DNA of 64,000 bases from Sinotaia quadrata (Eukaryota > Mollusca > Gastropoda > Architaenioglossa > Viviparidae), in assembly GCA_028829895.1 (NCBI GenBank), contig CM054183.1, positions 70,493,071-70,557,070 of the forward strand, written 5' to 3'. The position numbers and the translations under genes were made by a program. This document shows positions 25,377-37,642 of the stretch, piece by piece (position 1 is the first letter of the stretch; each line of letters starts with the position of its first letter). The notes below the pieces were generated by a model that was not told the origin of the DNA, did not search any database, and saw only the letters and a program-made list of their open reading frames with translations.

Positions 25377-25379
<3 letters not shown>

Positions 25380-25719
25380 CGTGCACATGCACATGTACAT
25401 ACACACCTACATACGTATTTAGTGTGTGTTTGTGTGTGCGTGCGTGCTATATTGAAAAGTATTGGAAAACGAGCTAAGTAAGCTATAATAGCACGTTTCA
25501 TAAGATGTCACAGCCTTAGGAAAAGAAGATGCCGTTAGCATTGAGCAGAAATAGGTGATGACACAGTGCAGAAATAACTTATATCTAATGGTGATGAAAT
25601 ACTAACCAAATAAGTGACGTCTAATACTGATACCAATGTCTTGCGATGATGATAATGAGAATAAAGCATGCAGTTACAGAGTGATAATATCCATTGTAAC
25701 AGGAACCCGTATGACAACG

Positions 25720-26400
25720 CAGAGTAAATACTATGTTTACTTTGTATCCTACACTTGAAAGGAATGAAGTTTTGTGACTCTGACTCATGTTTCCTGTATC
25801 CTGCACTAGAGGTGAATGAAGTTCAGTGACCCTGTACGTAATTTTTACTGTATCCTGCACTAGAGGTGAATGAAGTTCGTGTGTGTAATTATTTTTACAA
25901 GAATGACTGCATATACAAGCATTTATAATTAGTTATGAAGGAAAATACTTCTTTATAATGTTTTTATAAATAATAATTTAGTCAGACAGAAAGTAAGTTC
26001 ACTTCTTCATATATATATTTACAAAGTCAAATTGTGAAGAATAGATTACTTCTTGATAATGCTTGTAAAGATAATTACATTGTGAGGTTGTGAAGGAATT
26101 ATGATTTCTTGAAATTCTTCTAAAAATAATTACATTGTTAAATTGTGAAGAAAATGTGGTTTCTTTACAAATATTGTAAAGATAATGAATAATGAAGTAA
26201 TTAATACTATTTTACAATATTTTTTAAAATGATATAATCAGTTTATGAAGGAATTAATACTTCTTGACAATGCTTGTAAAAAGTAAAATGATATAGTCAG
26301 GTTGTGAAGGAATTAATACTTCTTGATATTGCTTGTAAATAAAATGACATAGTCAGGTTGTGAATGAATTAATACTTTTAGACAATTCTACACACTAGCT
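25720..26400. repeat. Degenerate GTATCCTGCACTAGAGG and TTGTGAAGGAATTAATACTT repeats
   Basis: 25720-25880: about three units. 25900-26400: about eight diverged units of about 60 nt. No coding signal. Confidence 0.65.
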
Positions 26401-26514
26401 TCCTGAACAATAGAAATCCATTGAAGGGGTTAGGTTGACTTTACATTTGAAAGTAAACAAAATGATTGTGTATTGTTCTTATAAAAACAAAAATTACAAT
26501 ATTTAAAAGAGTTT

Positions 26515-26607
<93 letters not shown>

Positions 26608-26620
26608 ACGAAAGAAAGAA
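26515..26620. repeat. (GAAA)n microsatellite
   Basis: About 25 tetranucleotides with one interruption. 26620-27060 is unique with no recognised feature. Confidence 0.97.
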
Positions 26621-27059
26621 ATTCTGAATGAAAGCAATTAATCATGGCAAATTCGAATACTGTTATAAGGTTTCGTCTGCAAGTGTGAAACATGACTAGT
26701 TGTGACAAAGTGTATTCTCTCCCTTTTTGGGGCTTCTATGGTACGGACGATATTAAGATCGTCACGAGAAATCAAACTCGGGGGAAACTGGAGGACACTT
26801 TGGCAGATTCCTGTTTAGATTGTTCATGTATACGCGCTCAAGGAATGACTTCTGAGCAACGTGTTTCATGAAAGTGAAATATAAAAGAATGATCTTGAAA
26901 GCAATAGATTTATATCGGATGTGACTGTTCAGAGCCCAACACTATAAAGTAGACACTGTTTAGTTCAATCGCTGTGTGGTTTTTAGGCCCACCTTCAGTT
27001 GCTATAATCGTTATGTTGTGTTTAGTACAACCGGTTTAGAGAGACAAACAGTATAGGTA

Positions 27060-27510
27060 CACTGTTTAGTTCAGTTGGTACAATTGCTATTTCATGTTTT
27101 TAGGTCCATCCATTTAGAGACAAAAGCTTTAGACAACGTACTGTTATCTCCGTTGGTGCAATCATTATAGCATTTTAAACCCAACTGTTTAAAGCTGAAG
27201 AACACAGCGTTTAGTTCAACTGATACACTAGTTATATCAGGTTTAGGCCCATTTGATTAAAGCTAAAGAACACAGCGTTTAGTTCAACTGATACACTAGT
27301 TATTTCAGGTTTAGAACCCACTTGATTAAAGAACACAGCGTTTAGTTCAACTGATACACTAGTTATTTCATGTTTAGGCCTACCTGTTTAGAACTAAAGA
27401 ACACAGCGTTTAGATCAAATGATACACTAGTTATTTCATGTTTAGGCCCACCTGTTTAGAACTAAAGAACACAGCGTTTAGATCAACTGATACACTAGTT
27501 ATTTCAGGTT
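27060..27510. repeat. About 62-nt minisatellite, about 5 copies
   Basis: Unit aaagaacacagcgtttagtt, caactgatacactagttatt, tcaggtttaggccca. The first copies are diverged. Confidence 0.88.
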
Positions 27511-27814
27511 GACTGCGGACTGCGCTCTTGAGATAAGGAACAGAGGTGTATTCTACTGAGGCCTGTTGAAATTAACCAAATTTCTATCCACATTCAGGAA
27601 TGTTTTGTGGATTTTTGCAAATCGCTTATAGCACTAGTTCTGATTGAGTTGAAGAGTTTTAAAATCTTTCACAAGATTGGTGTGGGTTTAAAATGTTTTA
27701 GAAAGGAATCTTATTATAATATTGTTAATAAGCGAAGCAAGTACAAAAGTATTCAAACTTTCATCAAAGTGAGAAATTCGAGAGCAATTTATGTATCGTG
27801 TATTTTGTGTACTT

Positions 27815-28310
27815 TACATACCAGGTGTGTTTTGTGTACAAGGTGTACTTTACATACCAGGTGTGTTTTGTGTACAAGGTGTACTTTACATACCAGGTGT
27901 GTTTTGTGTACAAAGTGTACTTTACATACCAGGTGTGTTTTGTGTACAAAGTGTACTTTACATACCAGGTGTGTTTTGTGTACAATGTGTACTTTACATA
28001 CCAGGTGTGTTTTGTGTACAAGGTGTACTTTACATACCAGGTGTTTTGTGTACAATGTGTACTTTACATACCAGGTGTGTTTTGTGTACAATGTGTACTT
28101 TACATACCAGGTGTGTTTTGTGTACTAGATGTACTTTGCATATTCAGCTAGGGTAGGACTGTGACAATACTGCTCGTTCAGCTAGGGTAGGACTGACAAT
28201 ACTGCTCGTTCAGCTAGGGTAGGACTGACAATACTGCTCGTTCAGCTAGGGTAGGACTGACAATACTGCTCGTTCAGCTAGGGTAGGACTGACAATACTG
28301 CTCGTTCGAC
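27815..28310. repeat. 36-nt x9 and 32-nt x5 minisatellites, adjacent
   Basis: 27815-28140: unit ccaggtgtgttttgtgtaca plus aggtgtactttacata. 28141-28308: tcagctagggtaggactgac plus aatactgctcgt. The 36-nt array is open in several frames on both strands. Confidence 0.95.
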
Positions 28311-28929
28311 TAGGAAGATGTTGATATATCTAAGACTGGAGAAACAATTATTTTCCTATATATAGATTTGGCTTACTAACTTGACTTACAGATTTGGCTT
28401 ACTGACTAGCACAGAAAAATTGCTTAGTCTAACTGCAAATGAACTGCAAACCAAAAATGATAAACTGTTGTAATGGAATGAAATACTGAAGAACGTGTTG
28501 TGAACAGTGAAGAAATATACTTAGAAATAACACTTAGCATAGAATGAAATCTTAAATCTCAATGATTGCTTTGAAATTTGCAATGTATTACGTCACATTC
28601 TGAAGTAGAAATTCTTCCAAATTTGTTTATTGCATCGCGAATTGTAGTAATATCTCCGGTTTCATTAGCAAACACAGACAGGCCATTTCCAAAATTATAA
28701 GCATTTAAAATCTACTTTCGTTCTAAAATTGATCAAGATCGCTTCTCTGACCGAGCTTTGAATAACCAGTTATTTAGAAAACACGCTGAATTGTAAAGAA
28801 TACGATATTTGAAAAGAAACACATTCTAAAGGGAAATAATAAGATATCTTAAAAATTATATTCATTTGAAAAAATACGATATTTAAAACCTCAGTGATTA
28901 GTAAAGAATAAGACATTTATAAAGCACAA
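28311..28929. other. Unique AT-rich sequence
   Basis: No exon, RNA gene or array recognised. Confidence 0.4.
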
Positions 28930-29195
28930 TTAAGTGATAGAAGTAAGACTTTTAAAGAACAGTCAAGAGAGAAGAGCAAGATTTGTAAAGAACACTCGAT
29001 AGAGAAGAGCAAGATATGTAAAGAACAGTCAGGAGAGCAGAAAAGAACACGGTCAATAGAGAAGAACAAGATATGTAAAGAACAGTCAGGAGAGAAGAGC
29101 AAGATATGTAAAGAACACTCGATAGAGAAGAGCAAGATATGTAAAGAACAGTCAGGAGAGAAGAGCAAGATATGTAAAGAACACGGTCAATAGAG
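28930..29195. repeat. 33-nt minisatellite, about 8 copies
   Basis: Unit agtcaggagagaagagcaag plus atatgtaaagaac, with a second variant containing cactcgatagagaagagc. Confidence 0.92.
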
Positions 29196-29589
29196 GAGAG
29201 CAAGATTTCTAAAAACGCAGTCAAAAGACAAGAACAAGAGTGGGCGCACGTCAGAAAAACAAAACATACCAACCCTGAGACACGTGCACACACATAAAGA
29301 AGATGTATAGGTAAACGTCACATCAAATTAAAACATACAAGTAACCAAAGTACACAATCACCATACACAAAAGTAAGCTTTTGTTACGTGAGTAAAGTAC
29401 GACTTACAAGTAACCCATGTACACAATCATTAAGCGCGAAAAGTGGACGTTGTTACAAGAGAAGATTGAAACATAAGCAACACAATTACGTAAAAGTCAA
29501 GAAAAAATAAAACTGAAAATAAACAAACAAGTAGCCTGTGAATTAAATTATTTGTCACTGTAGGCTGGTATGTGACAGACTTAGTTTTA

Positions 29590-30210
29590 TGCTATTTAAT
29601 CTTAGATTGGTCACACGCCAATGATCTCACTCACGTCAATAAAATATCTGACTGGTCACACGCCAATGATCTCACTCACGTCAATAAAATATCTGACCGG
29701 TCACACGCCAATGATCTCACTCACATTAATAAAATGTATCTGACCGGTCACACGCCAATGATCTCACTCACGTCAATAAAATATCTGCGGTCACATGCCA
29801 GTGATCTTAATCTAGGGAATACTGACTGGCAATACGCCAGTGACCTCAGGCAAGGAACATTCAAGTGTCGATATATCTTGCAAACTAGTTTCTGCAAACT
29901 AGGCTCCAAGCTTCCACCAAGTCTTGTGTGTTCTCAGTCTCTCATGCAAGCTGTCAGTTCCACACAACTTTCTCTACAACAACACAAAGTTTAATCCTCG
30001 CTCTAATGCAAGTTGTCAATTCCACACAACTTTCTCCTCAACAACACAAAGTTTAATCCTCGCTCTAATGCAAGTTGTCAATTCCACACAACTTTCCCTA
30101 CAACAACACAAAGTTTAATCCTCGCTCTAATGCAAGTTGTCAATTCCACACAACTTTCTCTACAACAACAGAAAATGTAATCCTCGTTCTAATGCAAGTT
30201 GTCAGTACCA
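29590..30210. repeat. 45-nt x4.6 and 62-nt x4.5 minisatellites
   Basis: 29590-29810: ggtcacacgccaatgatctc-type. 29935-30210: taatgcaagttgtcaattcc-type, decaying to about 30400. Confidence 0.9.
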
Positions 30211-30654
30211 CACAATTACGAATACACTTTCATCACACGAAGAAAAAAAGTTTAATCTTTGCTGTAATGCAAGATGGTATTGTCCACACAACACAGTTTC
30301 ACGTTCCCTGTGAGAATAGAAAGTTCCTTGATCTAAAGCAAGCTCAGCTGAACACAACACAATTAGACATTTCCCTACAAGAAAAGAGTCTAATTCCTGT
30401 ACACAAAAACACAGAAAAACGCAGGCAAGTTTGATTTAAAAGTTACAAAAAGTTACAGGCAAGTTTGATTTAAAAGCTACAAAATGTTTCGTGAAAAATG
30501 AATGTCTCAAATGTCTCTATGTATATAAATACAAATATGTCTAACTACTTTATAAAATCTGTGATAAGCCTAGCTCGGCCTGACAATAAACATCGATACT
30601 CTTTATTTGTCGGCTGAAATCTTTCTGGAACGAGTAATATGTCTACCGTCGACG

Positions 30655-31455
30655 TTATAAAGCAGTAACACGGCTTTCGTTGTTATAAAGCAATAATATA
30701 GTATTCGTTGTTATAAAGCAATAACAGGGCTTTCGTTGTGTTTAAAGCAGTAACACGGCTTTCGTTGTCATAAAGCAATAACACGGCTTTCGTTGTTATA
30801 AAGAAATAATATAGTATTCCTTGTTATAAAGCAATAATATAGTATTCGTTGTTATAAAGCAATAATATAGTATTCGCTGTTATAAAGCAATAACACGGCT
30901 TTCGTTGTTATAAAGCAGTAATATAGTATTCGTTGTTATAAAGCAATAATATAGTATTCGTTGTTATAAAGCAATAACACGGCTTTCGTTGTTATAAAGC
31001 AATAACACGGCTTTCGTTGTTATAAAGCAATAATATAGTATTCGTTGTCATAAAGCAATAACACGGCTTTCGTTGTTATAAAGCAATAACACGGCTTTCG
31101 TTGTTATAAAGCAATAATATAGTATTCGTTGTCATAAAGCAATAACACGGCTTTCGTTGTTATAAAGCAATAATATAGTATTCGTTGTTATAAAGCAATA
31201 ATATAGTATTCGTTGTTATAAAGCAATAACACGGCTTTCGTTGTTATAAAGCAGTAACACGGCTTTCGTTGTTATAAAGCAATAATATATTGTTCGTTGT
31301 TATAAAGCAATAATATAGTATTCGTTGTTATAAAGCAATACTATATTATTCGTTGTTATAAAGCAATAATATAGTATTCGTTGTTATAAAGCAATAACAC
31401 GGCTTTCGTTGTTATAAAGCAATAATATACTGTTCGTTGTTATATAGCAGTTTTG
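30655..31455. repeat. 28-nt minisatellite, 28 copies of two alternating variants
   Basis: Common part gttgttataaagcaataa. The variable part is cacggctttc (A) or tatagtattc (B). Order A B A A A B B B A B B A A B A A B A B B A A B B B B A B. Confidence 0.95.
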
Positions 31456-32070
31456 TCTATTGTAATTGTGGTTGAAATTGGCCTTGGTAGATACTGTGGA
31501 TCATGACGGACGCCTACACAAACCCATACTTTTCCAGCATTAAAGAACTTTTAGACATTTTGTAAAGTTAAATGATGTTTCCACTAAAAAACTATTAGTT
31601 TCACCTTGCGCAATTATTAAAAAATCCATCTTAAATCATTAACCAAACAAGTTGGAAATTGCATTAGCAAAAGCATTTGAAGATATTTATGAATTCAAAC
31701 TTTTCTTTTTCGACAAACAAATTTGAGAAGAAATATCTTAATAATTGGTTAGATTATATGACTGCTTTTAGGGGATTGACTTCCCTCATTTGACATGACA
31801 TTGTGTTGAATCGTAATGACCTTGACTCGGAGGAGACGTAGAATTGTTTGCATGTTTTGTTCCGTGTTGAGTTGATGTTTGTGGCGAGGAAATTTTAAAT
31901 ATGCGGCTTTGTTTACTCTGAATCATATGATTTTCTCTGTGGACAGTGTTAAAGCATTCTTCTGTAGACAATGTTGACATACTGTTGCTTTCTTTTCTTT
32001 TAATGTGACGTCATTCTTTGGGAAATATTATAGTGAATTTAGGCACCCAATATTATTGATATATATTTAT
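31456..32070. other. Unique sequence, no feature recognised
   Basis: A short minus-strand frame (31786-31980) has no supporting signal. Confidence 0.4.
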
Positions 32071-32074
32071 GTGG

Positions 32075-32300
32075 GCAGTGACTGTTGTGTTGTTCTTTGA
32101 GCAGTGATTGTTGCATTGTTTTGTGGGCAATGATTGTTGCGTTGTTTTGTGGGCATTGATGTGTTTTTCTGTGGGTAGTGATTGCTGTGTTGTTCTGTGG
32201 GCATTGATGTGTTGTTCAGTGGGCAATGATTTCTGTGTTGTTTGTAGGCAGTGATTGTTGTTCTGTGAGCAGTGATTATTGTTATTCTGTGAGCAGTGTT
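32075..32300. repeat. 26-nt TTGTTCTGTGAGCAGTGATT array, block 1
   Basis: About nine diverged units. The same family reappears at 33645. Confidence 0.85.
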
Positions 32301-33644
32301 ATATGATGGGGGAAATTTCCCCATATATTTTATATAAATTTTCATGATGTGTAATTTAAATTGAACACTATTTGTAATTTGAATGACGTGTATGTTGCAT
32401 CATGCTTGTTTTGGAAGTGAGGTCCTGGACGAATGAGTCATGCATGGTGGCAGATTTACTGACCAGTGTTTGATGTTTGCGCCAATTAGGTGAGCGATTG
32501 ATTTTGTTTAAATGGCCAGTAAACGTAGCAAGGGATTAATTTGTTTAAATGGCCAGTAAACGTAGTAAGGGATTAATTTGTGGTGTGTGTGTTTTGGAGA
32601 TACAATGGGATGTGTTGTTACTGGATTGGCGGAGGTGGTCGAAAGTTGTTACAAAAGGCATAATAGTATTAGCTCTAAGTAACTGGCCGAATTGAAGGCG
32701 TGTCTAGCAGACACAGGTGTGAGATAAAAGTGATAGAAAATTTCACCTGTTACTCTTTCTTCAGTCGTCTCTTGGGGTGAGCCTTTTCGAAACTGGGTCC
32801 CTCCCTACATTGGGTTGCACATGGAGCAGTAAACCCTGGCTGGATAATGTAAAAGCGTCTTTGTATTGTGTGAATGGTTAGATTTTATTATGATATTATA
32901 TGTTATGTTTTATTTTGAATATGTTAACATTTCTTTCTTTCAGAGTCATATGCCAAACTTAATATTTATTAATAGAACAATTGATTGGACACTTAGACTC
33001 TGCAATTGCTTGTGTTTCAGGATTTCTGCCTTTTGGTTCTGATTTCTAAGTTTGGTTTCATCTTGATCTTTGATTTTAATGTAGGATTTGGAATCTATTC
33101 TTGTGATGTCATGTCCTATTGAGAGTTTACCAGCATGTGTACATCACTCCAGTGCATTGAGATAAGTTTTGATCACAAGTGACTAGAGTATGGCTTGAAC
33201 TTGTTCATATGGCATTATGATGAAACTATTATATACTATATATTACTTATTTTTCTAAATCTTGTTAACTTTTCTTTTCTTAAAATTCTTGTTATTATTT
33301 TTTAAACCTCACGTATTTGTTAGTGATAGGTTAATTTCTATCGTTTGTTATCATAGTCTGAAGTGATAGTCTAATGATTACGTCTTGTTCTCTGTTCGTC
33401 TATCCATAATTGTCATACATCTATTCATTAACATCGATTCTCAGCTATACCTGAGTGGGGGGCCTTGAGCCAATTTGGCGGCGTACTAGTATATCGGCGT
33501 AACAGTTGCAGATATACATATATAAACAGTGACCCATACTCTGCATTGGCACTTGTAGATGTCTTGTATCACAATTAACTACTTATATTTGATATAATTC
33601 ATTATTAAAAAGTCACCCCAGAGTACAGCAGCGACAAGCAGTTA
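32301..33644. other. Unique sequence separating two blocks of one minisatellite
   Basis: 1.3 kb without a recognised gene. Contains a two-copy 45-nt repeat (aatggccagtaaacgtagya) near 32511-32590. Confidence 0.4.
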
Positions 33645-34215
33645 TTGTTGTTCGGAGAGCAGTGATTGTTGTGTTGTTCTGTTAGCAGTTTGTTGTTCTA
33701 TGAGCAGTGATTGTTGTGTTGTTCTGTTAGCAGTTTGTTGTTCTATGAGCAGTGATTGTTGTGTTGTTCTGTGAGCAGTGATTGTTGTGTTGTTCTGTTA
33801 GCAGTTTGTTGTTCTGTGAGCAGTGATTGTTGTGTTGTTCTGTTAGCAGTTTGTTGTTCCATGAGCAGTGATTGTTGTGTTGTTCTGTTAGCAGTTTGTT
33901 GTTCCATGAGCAGTGATTGTTGTGTTGTTCTGTCTGCATTGAATGTTGTGTTGTTCTGTGAGCAGTGATTGTTGTTCCGTGCGCAGTGATTGTTGTGTTG
34001 TTCCGTGAGCAGTGATTGTTGTGTTGTTCTGTGAGCAGTGATTGTTGTTTCGTGAGCAGTGCTTGTTTGTTGTTCCGTGAGCAGTGCTTGTTGTGTTGTT
34101 CCGTGAGCAGTGATTGTTGTGTTGTTCTGTGAGCAGTGATTGTTGTTTCGTGAGCAGTGCTTGTTTGTTGTTCCGTGAGCAGTGATTGTTGTGTTGTTCT
34201 GTCGGCAGTGATTTT
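33645..34215. repeat. 26-nt TTGTTCTGTGAGCAGTGATT array, block 2
   Basis: About 22 units, homogeneous, with variants tctgttagcagt and ttccgtgagcag. Confidence 0.92.
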
Positions 34216-34365
34216 TGAATTTTCGCTATGTTTATGGGCATTACAAATGTGAAGTTATTGTGTGGGAAGTGCTAACGAGATGTTTGTGAGCAGTATTATG
34301 ATATTGTTCAGTTTGCAATACACAGGTTACGTTCTGCAAAGCCAAGTTGAACCAATAGCGAAATT

Positions 34366-34602
34366 ATGAACCAAATGGAACATTTTAGATCGCAATCTTC
34401 CAGTAGGTGGAGAAAACGAATGCCAGCAATAAACATAAATTCACTGAGTTGCTCTGTCACACAAGTGGCGTTCCCAAACCTTAACGACATGCAACGAGAA
34501 CTAGATAGCCTCGGCGCTCTCGCGAAACACTCCATTGCCTACAAGAGGTGTTCGATGGCGCACTTAAGACCACTGTGCGCCAAATGTATTGGCAGGAAGT
34601 AA
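34366..34602 (+). CDS. Unrecognised 78-codon ORF in a unique, GC-richer island
   Basis: ATG at 34366 to TAA at 34600-34602, not repetitive, with less AT-biased codons than its surroundings. The product is basic, with a C-terminal cluster of three cysteines (CSMAHLRPLCAKC). No family recognised. It could be an isolated exon, a decayed transposon fragment or chance. A 7-bp inverted repeat (ggcgcac/gtgcgcc) lies inside. Confidence 0.2.
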   Translation: MNQMEHFRSQSSSRWRKRMPAININSLSCSVTQVAFPNLNDMQRELDSLGALAKHSIAYKRCSMAHLRPLCAKCIGRK

Positions 34603-34925
34603 AGGGCACGCCCTGAAGATTAAATTGAAACACTTCCGGGGAGCACACAAGGGATAAATCAGTGCACGTCCTATGTCTAAGTACATTGGTGAAAATGCCA
34701 GTCATTTCTGGCTGACCCTGAGGTCACTTTCGGATGCACCCTGTTATCAGTTCAAAACTCGAAGTATTGGCTACAACGGCTTTCCTAACTACCTTAGGAT
34801 TTAGTCCATTCCATTTGTTCCTTGTCTGTCTGCGCGAGTTTCTGTCTCATTACACCAGCCAGTTACTTTAGTGTCCGTTTGTCTGAGTCTTTTTCTAGCG
34901 ATCATCATTTATATTTCTCATTATT

Positions 34926-35800
34926 TACTCTCCGCCCTGCCTGTCTTTGTGTCTAAGTGATGGGAAAGTTACTCTCCGCCCTGCCTGTCTTTGTGTCTAA
35001 GTGATGGGAAAGTTACTCTTCGCCCTGCCTGTCTTTGTGTCTAAGTGATGGGAAATTTACTGTTTACGATTCTTGCAATTATCACACGTCGTTTAAAATC
35101 CTTCGTCCTTCCGATAAGCACAAGAAACAAAAAAGCACTTTAAGATTCCTTGGAGATTACCTTCATGCGATAAGCACAAGAAACAAAAAAGCACTTTAAG
35201 ATTCCTTGGAGATTACCTTCATGCGATAAGCACAAGAAACAAAAAAGCACTTTAAGATTCCTTGGAGATTACCTTCATGCGATAAGCACAAGAAACAAAA
35301 AAGCACTTTAAGATTCCTTGGAGATTACCTTCATGCGATAAGCACAACCATAAAAAATATCTGTTAGAGTTTTTGAGCGTTACCTTCATGTGATAAACAC
35401 AAATATGAAGTACTCAAACATCTTAATGTATGAACAGTCAACTTCAGTAAAGACGATATAAATTAGACAGAAAAAGACTTCAGTAAAGACGATATAAATT
35501 AGAAAAAGACTTTAGTAAAGACGATATAAATTAGACAGAAAAAGACTTCAGTAAAGACGATATAAATTAGACAGAAAAAGACTTCAGTAAAGACGATATA
35601 AATTAGACAGAAAAAGACTTCAGTAAAGACGATATAAATTAGAAAAAGACTTTAGTAAAGGCGAATTAAATTGGACAGGAAAAGGACTTCAGTAAATGCG
35701 ATATAAAATAGATATCAAAAACACTTCAGTAAAGGCGATAAATGGATAATAAAAGCACTTCAGTAAAGGCGATATAAAATGGATAACAAAAACATTTTAG
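34926..35800. repeat. Three adjacent minisatellites (44, 56 and about 36 nt)
   Basis: 34926-35060: 44-nt x3 (ctccgccctgcctgtctttg). 35105-35346: 56-nt x4.2 (gataagcacaagaaacaaaa). 35445-35800: about 36-nt x9 (cttcagtaaagacgatataa). Confidence 0.93.
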
Positions 35801-35899
35801 TAACGATTACCTCAAATATCCGGAACATATGATTTTTTACACCACTTGCTATTACTACTACTAGTGCTAATAATTAAGAGAATAAATAGATTAAACTGG

Positions 35900-35936
<37 letters not shown>

Positions 35937-36815
35937 TGTCATGATGGAATCGATGCTGATGATGACGACGGCGAAAAGGATGATGATATACTGGTGCACT
36001 AACTTTAAGTGAATCTGTCTAATATTTGAAGTAATTAATTAGCAATTACGACGGGAAAGTGGCATAAACATGAAATGCCCAAATCCTTTCACAAGAAACA
36101 AAAAAGTTAAATAACAAAGAGCCCAGAGTTTGCATCACAGAAATGAAGCATGAATAAGTACATTATATGACATAAGATCACAAACATTGTACCAATGAAA
36201 GCCGATTAAAACCAATAAGCTATATGACAAAAGTACCCAGGAATTGTACCAAAGAATGCAGATCAAAACCAGAAAATTATACGACAAAAGAACCTAGGAA
36301 TTGTTCCAAAGTTAAACACGAAACAAATTATACAACAAACGAATACAGGGATTGCACCAATGATATTAAGCACAAAACAAGTAAATTTATACGACAAAAG
36401 AACCCGTGAACTGTACTAAAGATATGAAGCATGAAATGAATAAAAATAGTTTACAAATATGAACGTGAATATGACAAATGAAAATTGAGGTGTGGGAATA
36501 AATTATTACAAGTATAACAGTCCTATATTATGACTACCGTTAAAGGGTAGTGAGAACTTTCTTGCCTAAGGAAACACCTTCCTGAGTAGGATGCGAGTAG
36601 TATACTGGACCTATCACCAGACATTTGCGCCAAAATTCACTGATGCCTGCCAACCAGACACTTGTATATATAAATCCTGAATATGGTGAGACATATCACC
36701 AGACACTTCTATAAATCCTGAATATGGTGAGACATATCACCAGACACTTGTATAAATCCTGAATATGGTGAGACATATCACCAGACACTTGTAAAAATCC
36801 TGAATATGGTGAGAC
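35900..36815. repeat. (AAT)n, a degenerate ACAAAAGAACC repeat and a 41-nt repeat
   Basis: 35900-35934: AAT microsatellite. 36170-36430: diverged ttatacgacaaaagaaccya units. 36640-36815: 41-nt x4 (ataaatcctgaatatggtga). Confidence 0.8.
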
Positions 36816-37642
36816 CTGAGGTGAAAATACAGACGTTTAAAATTTTCATTTAGGAATATGAAATGAAGAAAAAAATAAGATTTGTTAATAATTATTTTCG
36901 AGATTGTAGTGCAGAAATGATTATAGCTACAAATAAATACGACAGACGTTCTTCGTAGCATTAAAGTGAAAAACAGAAATAATGAAAACGTGCCATGTCC
37001 TAACCGAACTATTTATTAGAAAGATGTCGGTAAGTTCATGTCATGAGAGATGCAACAGACTGTGTAACGTAATTATCAAACTCAGCCATTGCTAACAAGA
37101 CGCGGCACACAACCAATTGATGGAGATAACATGAGATCAGACTCAGTTATAAATCAATAGATTGATTTTTTTTTTTAATATATGGACCGACTCTTGGACT
37201 CGTAAATATCAGGAAACTAATTAAGAAATCTTAAGTTTTACAAAACACTCAGAATGTGTGTGTGGGTTTTGTCAAGCTTTACCTAGAGCAGGCAGGGCTT
37301 TTAGTGAGTAGTGCTCACTGATGACAGCAGTCTAATGACGTCATTGTTTTTTGTTTTCATCACGGCTCCCACAGTCCAGAAAGTTCCAACTTAATTACCA
37401 TTCAATATAGCGCAATTTTGCTCGCCTGACTCGGCACTCTTTGAGCTTGGCTGGATACATTTCCAAGGCCACGAGTTATGTATGATGGCGCATGGCGAAG
37501 TGGTGAGCGGGCATGTAACGCTGGGATTTGCCAATTCCCAGGACACACGGATGAAAGACTTTGAGCGATGACTGCGTAGGCTCATGGTTTATGTTATGTT
37601 TGTCTTACCCGTCACGTGATGCCTATGTGCCGCGATCGAGAA
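36816..37642. other. Unique region with a GC-richer island
   Basis: 37260-37640 is less AT-rich and contains a perfect TGACGTCA (37336-37343) and a CACGTG E-box (37613-37618). A 64-codon minus-strand frame (37391-37585) matches no family I recognise. It could be regulatory or a decayed element. Confidence 0.35.

Noticed and set aside
27607..28156. Cys-rich repeat ORFs in several frames
   Set aside because: 36-nt array open in many frames on both strands. The 70-codon lead-in has no start or splice support.
30655..31455. CRISPR-like repeat/spacer arrangement
   Set aside because: Eukaryotic context. The variable part has only two states and is tandem with the constant half, so it is a minisatellite.
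32600..32860. Possible tRNA-derived SINE (tttcgaaactgggtccctccc)
   Set aside because: No convincing A-box/B-box pair or cloverleaf, and no terminal repeat or target duplication seen.
37391..37585. 64-codon minus-strand ORF in a GC-richer island
   Set aside because: No recognised family, no splice evidence and short length. Kept only as part of an unexplained unique region.
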